From: Otatea glauca
Lineage: Eukaryota > Streptophyta > Magnoliopsida > Poales > Poaceae
DNA length: 64,000 nt
Direction of reading: 5' to 3'
Assembly (NCBI GenBank): GCA_036346275.1
Contig: CM070720.1
Location: 11,757,278-11,821,277 of the forward strand
Shown: positions 58,799 through 64,000 of the stretch, one piece after another
How the letters are laid out: every line of letters starts with the position of its first letter
Position numbering within the stretch: the first letter of the stretch is position 1
Position numbers and translations under genes: made by a program
The notes under the pieces: model-generated
What the model saw: only the letters and a program-made list of their open reading frames with translations
What the model was told of the DNA's origin: nothing
Database searches by the model: none

Positions 58799-58965
58799 CC
58801 CGCCGGCTGATCGAGTCCGTTTACAACACGTTTAGAGAATGACCCGTATCAGCCTTGGTTTACTTAATATCCGATCTGGTTTCCAACCGTTTTGAGTTTG
58901 ATTCCGTAACCTCCATGGACCTCCAAACCGGACAACACCTGCCAAATTCTGGTGCAAACACCTAT

Positions 58966-59227
58966 CAACTAGACCGCAATCCGACGACCCTCATCGATCC
59001 AAGCAGCATCTAGCTAGCATCACATCCATTCCTTGTCTTCATGGCTTGCACGGACTCCTTCTCCGATCATCTTCCAGCGATCCCCGACCGTCTGGACCTC
59101 CGACGCTCCTCGCCTAGTCTCGGTCATCTTTCGCCTCACCATGATCTAGCATCGTTGACACGCAACCATCAAAAACAAGGAAACTTCTTACATAGCAATG
59201 CCCACAAAGATGTGCAATAAATCCATA
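58966..59227. repeat. 260-bp direct repeat, right copy
   Basis: Copy of 37990-38258, same orientation, roughly 94 percent identical by eye. Far too long for a target duplication. To the right X sequence continues to 59411. Confidence 0.8.
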
Positions 59228-59411
59228 AAAGTCCACTCATTAAAATTCTTTTTAACTCATTCTAGCCGATAGCACCGGGAAAACAGAGAAGACCTCAAAT
59301 TTCTTCCAATTGAAAATCCATTTCAAATCAAACTCAAACAAGAGCAACCCAAGCTCAAATTTAGTCAAATACTCATCACAAATCTGGATAGACCTCCACA
59401 TGGTCCTTCAA
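59228..59411. repeat. right arm of element X
   Basis: AT-rich with several AAATTT and CTCAAA words. It ends GGTCCTTCAA, the inverse of the left end type. No gene. Confidence 0.6.
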
Positions 59412-59414
59412 TTA

Positions 59415-60823
59415 TTGGGATGCCATGTATCCATTGTTAAACCTAGGTTGGGACATTACTAGTTGGACATGATTATACTACCAACATTGTGTTACCGTAG
59501 CTATGCTTAGACATTGCTTAGTTGTACGATAGGATTAATATCACATGATGAATAATATTAATCTTGACTTAATGAGATATTGAATTGTGGCTGATAGCCG
59601 CTGTTGTAAAATTTGTTATACCATGTGGGGTTTGCCATTGGTCTTGGTTGAACGAATTGTTTTCCCTCAGGCAAGTGATCGTGCAGTAAAGGGGGTGCTT
59701 TCTAGCACATTGGGATGTTGATGTATTGCCTGAGACAACTTAAGGACTTAATCTTGTGCGCCATTGAACTTGGCCTAACCGTACTACCACAAGTCTGGTA
59801 TGGGATAGACTTAGCTGATTAATTTGCGATGTCTAGACTTGAGTACTGCCAATTGGTGCTGTGGGTTCTGGGATGAATGGGTAGATTCGCAAGGCACAAG
59901 AGGGGACACTAAGGGGCGAAACCTTAGCAGGCAGTACCGAGTTTAGACAGTGCATTGTAAAGGCTTTGTCGTGATCTCTCTGCCGACACACCAAAGGAAG
60001 TGTGTCAATAGCTTGGCAACAAGAGATGATCATGTCTTGTGGGTAAAGTTGTACAACCTCTGCAGAGTGTAAAACTATTCAAATAGCCGTGTCCACGGTC
60101 ATGAACAAACCCGGGAATTTCACACGGGGTATAGAGTGTTTCATGAAATGTGGGATTGTTAGGATGTGAACGGGGAGTTCGCTGTTGTTTTGTTGTCTAA
60201 AGTAATACAGTTGAATTTATTGGTTGATACTTGTTTTAGATGGTGTAGGGTGATGCCTCGTCATTCTGTTCATGTTGTCTACCATTGATCTACCAGTTAT
60301 TTATTTATCTTTTCATAAGTACACTTTCAATCTATTTACTGTATTTCAATTCAAATTTTTGCTTTCTACAAATGAACCATATGGCTATCCTTATCAAGCC
60401 GTGCATGAATATATTGCATCAATTCCCTATGACTTGCTGAGTACTTTTTGTACTCACGGCTATACGCCTTTCTTGATCAGTTGTTGAGGAAGAACCAGGA
60501 AATAATGAATATCATGAGGAGGAATTCTATGAAGACTACGTGTATTAGGAGGGCGTTCCCCAGACGATTGCTTGTGGCATGTCGAATGGCTCAAGTTATC
60601 TTTTCCGCTGCAATAGTTTATTTGTTTCTTAAGCCCTTAAGGCATAGTGGTGTAAACTTTGACCATAAGGTCATTTCCTTTATTTAATAATAATTTGGCT
60701 TCTTCTTAGTTAATTCGTTGTATGGATATATTTCATCTATGTTGCCACTGTGTGCACTAGCGTGATCCTGGACTAGTGCAGTATACACAAAGGGTTTCGG
60801 GTTTGCAAATTCGGGTCCCGACA
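59415..60823 (+). repeat. 3' LTR of element B, second part
   Basis: Resumes the LTR exactly where 36740 stopped and follows 28404-29829 to the end GTCCCGACA. It contains the hairpin TGAGTAC/GTACTCA at 60438-60456. Confidence 0.93.
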
Positions 60824-60828
60824 GGCCA
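60824..60828. repeat. target site duplication of element B (right), GGCCA
   Basis: Right-hand copy; the left copy is GGCCG at 26772-26776. Confidence 0.85.
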
Positions 60829-61703
60829 CGATTGTGGCCTTACTGAAGGCGCTACAGAGAGAGGTCCAGGAGCTACACCAGCAAGTTTAGGCAACTCGTG
60901 CCGCTGTGCCTCCACCCTCAGCAGTTCCCGTGGCTGCTCCAAATGCGCTGGAGCCTAGAATGAGTCCTCATGAATGGATGACTCTTCGTCTTGATACCTT
61001 TTATGGCACACGAATGCTGGTCCAGTCAGCAGACTGGTTGTGCTATATGGAGAGGCAATTCGAAGTCTTAGAAATGACTTCTCTCCAGATGGCTCGATTC
61101 GTGGCCTTTCAGCTGATTGGCCTGGCAGATATCTGGTGGGAGGGGGTACTTGCCTCGAGGACCCCCACCCATGGACCGGTCACTTGGGAGGTCTTCACCG
61201 AGCACTTTCGAGCAAAGTTCTACCCGGAGTCCTTTGTGGAGAGGATGGAGCATTCCTTGACTACCCTCTCCCAAGGGAGGAAGTCCGTGGCTGAGTATGA
61301 GGCGGAGTTCAACAACATTGTCTGCTTCGTACCAGTTGTGGCCTCTGATGATCGTGAAAAGGCTCGGAGGTTCTGTCGGGGCCTTAACCAGGAGTTCAGA
61401 GTTGTCATAGGGGCAATTATTCCCCGTGACTTTGCTTCTGTGGTGGAGCAAGCTAAGGGCATGGAGCTTGCAATGGAGCCTTCTAAAGATAAGCTCAACT
61501 CTGGTGGTTTGGGAGTTTCTGTAGCTTCTGGTGGTAGCCAGAAGAGGAGTTTTGGTGGCGGAGGTGGGTCTTTCCAGCGATCTACTTCCCAGAAGTTTAG
61601 GGGGGACAGAGTTCCTCCTCAGGAGCCAAGGCAAAGCAACCTTGGCCATCTTCATCATCCTCCCCACGGTTGGCCCTTCGCTCCGTCTCGGGGCAAGGCA
61701 TGA
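60829..61703 (+). pseudogene. element A gag, continuation
   Basis: Continues the frame broken at 26771: TIVALLKALQREVQELHQQV, a stop (TAG) at 60888, then the gag core MSPHEWMTLRLDTFYGTRM, ADIWWEGVLASR, FRAKFYPESFVERMEHSLTTLSQGRKSVAEYEAEFN and EKARRFCRGLNQEFR. The frame shifts near 61650 before the zinc knuckles. Gag forms the particle of this gypsy element. Confidence 0.88.
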
Positions 61704-62400
61704 TCTGCTTCAAGTGCGGTGGTGGGCATCGCGCTGCGGAGTGTTCGTGGTCAGGGGAGTGCCATCATTGTAGCCGACCTGGCCATATGGGGCGAGTTTG
61801 CCGGTTGAATCCCAGTAGCATCATTAAGTGGGAGCTGGTGCCATCTACTCCTACTCCGATTGCCTCATCCGAGGGTCAGTCCAATTGTTGGCTGCAGCTC
61901 CTGCTCTTCCGCAGTCTTCTGTGTGGGCACCACGTGCGGTTTTCTGGCATCCTCAGCCGTTGGCTCCCCCTCAGTTTCCTGCACCACCTCCAGTTTCAGT
62001 GCTACCCTAGTAGGGTGTTGGGGCTCCCGCCGCCCTGGCGCAACTAGGAGTTTACACTCTACTGACTGCTGAGTCAGCTGGGCATCCAGATGTGGTATCA
62101 TGTATCTTACTTGTGGATTCAATTGATGCTTTTGTTCTCTTTGATTCAGGGGCATCCTATTCCTTTGTGTCGATTGAGTTTGCTAGAAGGGCCAAGTTGG
62201 GGATGCAGTGTATTGCTAAGTCTGTGATAGTTAGTTCTCCGGGTGGTCTTATTTCGAGTTCGATGGTATGCACGGGTTGCACCATTACCATCGATGATGA
62301 AGATTTCTTTGCTAATTTGATGGTTATCTAGTTGGCCCCGTTTGATGTCATTCTGGGTATGGAATTGGTTGCATCAGTTCATAGCCAAAATATGTTGTGA
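61670..62400 (+). pseudogene. element A zinc knuckles and protease
   Basis: Two knuckles occur: CFKCGGGHRAAEC and CHHCSRPGHMGRVC. After a frame change the protease reads AFVLFDSGASYSFVSIEFARRAKLG with its D-S-G. It ends LAPFDVILGM near 62335-62360. Beyond about 62400 the reading jumps to the middle of RT, so the protease end and the first RT part are deleted. Confidence 0.85.
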
Positions 62401-62417
62401 GCCATCGGATCGTGTGA

Positions 62418-62901
62418 TGGATCAAGATATTGAAAAGACGACTTTCTCCACTAGGTATGGGCATTATGAATGTAAGGTTATGTCTTTTGGACTAACCAAT
62501 GCCGTGCTATCTTTATGGAGATGATGAACAATTTGCTACACAGATATCTTGATGATTTTGTGGTAGTGTTCATCGATGACATTCTGATTTATTCCAAGTC
62601 AGAGGTTGAACATGAGCATCATCTGATGCTTGTGTTGGATACCTTGAGGGAGAATCAATTCTTTGCCAAGCTAAAGAAGTGTGAGTTTTGGATTTCAAAA
62701 GTGGGTTTTCTTGGCCATATCATTAACCAAGAAGGTATTTTCGTTGATCCTAGTAAAATCTCTTCAGTTGTGGAATGGGAAAGACCTTCTAATGTCAAAG
62801 AAGTGCGCAGTTTCCTTAGGTTGGCTGGTTATTATCGGTGTTTTGTTCAAGACTTCTCTATTATTGCTAAGCCTCTATCTCAATTGACTCAAAAGGGGTG
62901 A
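62418..62901 (+). pseudogene. element A reverse transcriptase, N-terminally deleted
   Basis: Begins in mid-domain with QDIEKTTFSTRYGHYECKVMSFGLTNA, shifts frame at about 62505, then the catalytic FVVVFIDDILIYSKSEVEHEH, FFAKLKKCEFWISKVGFLGHII and LRLAGYYRCFVQDFS. The Asp pair is intact. The blocks that normally precede (V-D-Y-R-x-L-N, S-K-I-D-L) are absent, which is a deletion of about 150 residues. Confidence 0.88.
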
Positions 62902-63344
62902 AAGTCCAGTGGACTGCTGATTGTAAGTGCAAGTTTTGCACTCTAAAGGAGAAGCTAGTGACTGATCCTGTCCTCACCCTCCCTGAGCCAGGAGAGCGCT
63001 TCATAGTTTATTGCTTATGAATCAAGCAAGGGGGTAAGGTTATTGCTTATGAATCAAGGCAGTTGAAAAAGCATGAGCAAAACTACCCCACTCATGACCT
63101 TGAGCTAGCCGCAGTGGTCTTTGTCTTGAAGAATTGTAGGCATTACCTGTATGGCGAATCTTGTGATATTTTCACTGATCACAAGAACCTCAAGTACATC
63201 TTTACTCAGAAAGATTTGAATTTGAGGCAAAGAAGATGGCTTGAATTGATAAAAGATTATGACCTCTCAATTCAGTTTCATCCGGGCAAGGCTAATGTGG
63301 TGGTGGATGCGCTTAGTCGCAAGGTCCTACCCCTTGTTCTTTGA
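62902..63344 (+). pseudogene. element A RNase H
   Basis: A stop at 62899 and a damaged stretch at 62902-63050 include a short direct repeat (TTATTGCTTATGAATCAA at 63010 and 63040). The end of RNase H follows: NYPTHDLELAAVVFVLKNCRHYLYG, IFTDHKNLKYIFTQKDL and KANVVVDALSRK. The first catalytic block is lost in the damaged stretch. Confidence 0.88.
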
Positions 63345-64000
63345 CTGTCTCATTGCTGATTTTGAGCATATGTGAGTCTCTTATTGTTTTGCGGGCACCG
63401 TTCAAGCTGAAACTCGGATGATTCTGGAGTCAGCAATTCCAGAGTGTGTGCGTGAGGCACAACAGCATGGTCGGTTGCTACAGCAAGTGAGAAAGTGCAT
63501 TCTTGAGAGCAAAACTGAGGATTTTAGCATTAATGAATTTGGTACTTTGCGGTTCAAAGGCTGCCTTTGTGTACCCCAGAAGTCTCAAGTTAAGGATGAC
63601 ATTCTAAAAGAGGCTCATCATACCCTGTACACAATTGACCCTGGTGAGACTAAAATGTATCGGGATTTTAAAAAGAGCTTCTGGTGGAAAAGGATGAGGG
63701 TTGATATTGCTCAATATGTAGCATCTTGTGGGATTTGTCAGAAGGTGAAGGCTGAACATAAGCGACCTGCGGGGTTGCTTCAACCTTTGGAGGTTCCTGT
63801 TTGGCCTTAGGATGACATATCCATGGATTTCGTGGTTGGCCTAGCTCGTTCTAAGCGCGGAAAGGATGCTATTTGGGTTATTGTGGATCATCTCAGCAAG
63901 TCTGCTCACTTCATTCCTATTCGCACAACAAATTCAGCGAGCGATTTGGCTCCTATTTATGTGCGGGATATAGTGAGACTTCATGGTGTGCCTAAGACGA
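63345..64000 (+). pseudogene. element A integrase, runs off the window
   Basis: Zinc part: HHTLYTIDPGETKMYRDFKKSFWW (the second His of the usual H-P-G is Asp) and VASCGICQKVKAEHKRPAGLLQPL. The core has MDFVVGLARSKRGKDAIWVIVDHLSKSAHFIPIRT and reaches VRDIVRLHGVPKT at the window edge. There is a TAG at 63808 where Trp or Glu would be expected. The rest of pol and the 3' LTR lie outside. Confidence 0.88.

Larger units (their letters stand above)
38259..58965 (-). mobile_element. Ty3/gypsy Tat-lineage element (minus strand), split by a CACTA element
   Basis: On the minus strand a gag-like ORF (58303-57473), a linker, protease, RT, RNase H, a second RNase H of archaeal type, and integrase follow each other. 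On the plus strand, beyond pol, sits a spliced antisense gene. A second, archaeal-type RNase H domain and extra antisense ORFs are known traits of plant Tat elements. Ends are unclear: a probable 5' LTR is at 58351-59227, and the 3' LTR is only a stub. Confidence 0.85.
58351..59227 (-). repeat. probable 5' LTR of the Tat element
   Basis: Lies just upstream of the gag start in minus orientation. It would end ACGTCA at 58351, followed by TTTTTGACGCCAAC, which resembles the non-Met primer sites of Tat elements. It carries a TATA box at 58792-58798. The far end is set by the repeat shared with 37990-38258. No intact 3' LTR exists for comparison, so the limits are provisional. Confidence 0.55.
36741..59411. 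mobile_element. element X with everything nested in it
   Basis: X splits the 3' LTR of element B: TTA before it (36738-36740) is repeated after it (59412-59414), and the LTR then resumes exactly. Ends are TTGAAAGATC on the left and, inverted, TTGAAGGACC on the right. Read as TG..CA ends the duplication would be GTTAT/ATTAT, as for an LTR element. Read as a DNA element it would be TTA or TTATTG. X itself codes for nothing recognised and is about 1.4-1.7 kb without the inner Tat block. It is related to the remnant at 21720. Confidence 0.75.
26777..60823 (+). mobile_element. Ty3/gypsy chromovirus, element B (long LTRs), with nested insertions
   Basis: This is a complete element: 5' LTR 26777-29829, primer site 29834-29846, gag-pol 30407-34950, polypurine tract 34990-35000, and 3' LTR 35003-36740 plus 59415-60823. 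Without the nested block of 22.7 kb it is about 11.4 kb. A C-terminal chromodomain-like stretch and 3-kb LTRs fit the Tekay/Del clade, to which rice RIRE3/RIRE8-type elements are, from memory, related. Seven stops and one frame change in gag-pol make it non-autonomous now. Confidence 0.92.

Overview
The window looks like repeat-rich plant nuclear DNA, most likely from a grass. It holds LTR retrotransposons of several lineages, long LTRs opening TGTAACATCCC or TGTAACACCCC, initiator-tRNA primer sites (TGGTATCAGAGC), a CACTA element with spliced genes, and GT-AG introns. The long-LTR elements recall the rice RIRE3/RIRE8 type; that species hint comes from memory and is not a search result. I see no host gene, rRNA, tRNA or CRISPR array. 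Almost every coding region is a decayed transposon gene, and all boundaries were read by eye.

Left part, 1-23987, is a patchwork of old insertions. It holds a SIRE-like Ty1/copia pol (1-4327, +). Next is the start of a probably non-autonomous element (4759-8714, -) with a 3.15 kb LTR, a primer site and an unfamiliar coiled-coil ORF. A second copia (9085 to about 12537, +) has lost its integrase centre. A Ty3/gypsy element follows (about 12560-20900, -); its 3' LTR is split by a 2.33 kb solo LTR with a perfect CGCAT target duplication. A fragment of a second copy of that gag (21415-21716) and a tandem-repeat-rich remnant (21720-23987) complete this part.

Right part, 23988-64000, is one nest up to six layers deep. 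Gypsy element A (+) starts at 23988, and its gag is cut at 26771. Element B (chromodomain gypsy, 26777-60823, +) sits inside it with a GGCCG/GGCCA target duplication, after which A's gag and pol resume and run off the window. B's 3' LTR is split at 36740/59415 by element X (36741-59411). X contains a minus-strand Tat-lineage gypsy element with a second, archaeal-type RNase H and a spliced gene on the opposite strand (about 38400-40862). The Tat gag is split by a CACTA transposon (45538-57472), and a CACTA exon is split by a solo LTR (51192-52800, target duplication CTTCT).

The genes do not cooperate as a host system. They are successive parasites, and the nesting order gives their relative ages. 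Points of most interest are the nest, the antisense spliced gene of the Tat element, the unusual ORF of the minus-strand element at 4759-8714, the repeated in-phase exons of the CACTA element, a hairpin shared by several LTRs, and an unexplained 260-bp repeat flanking the Tat block.
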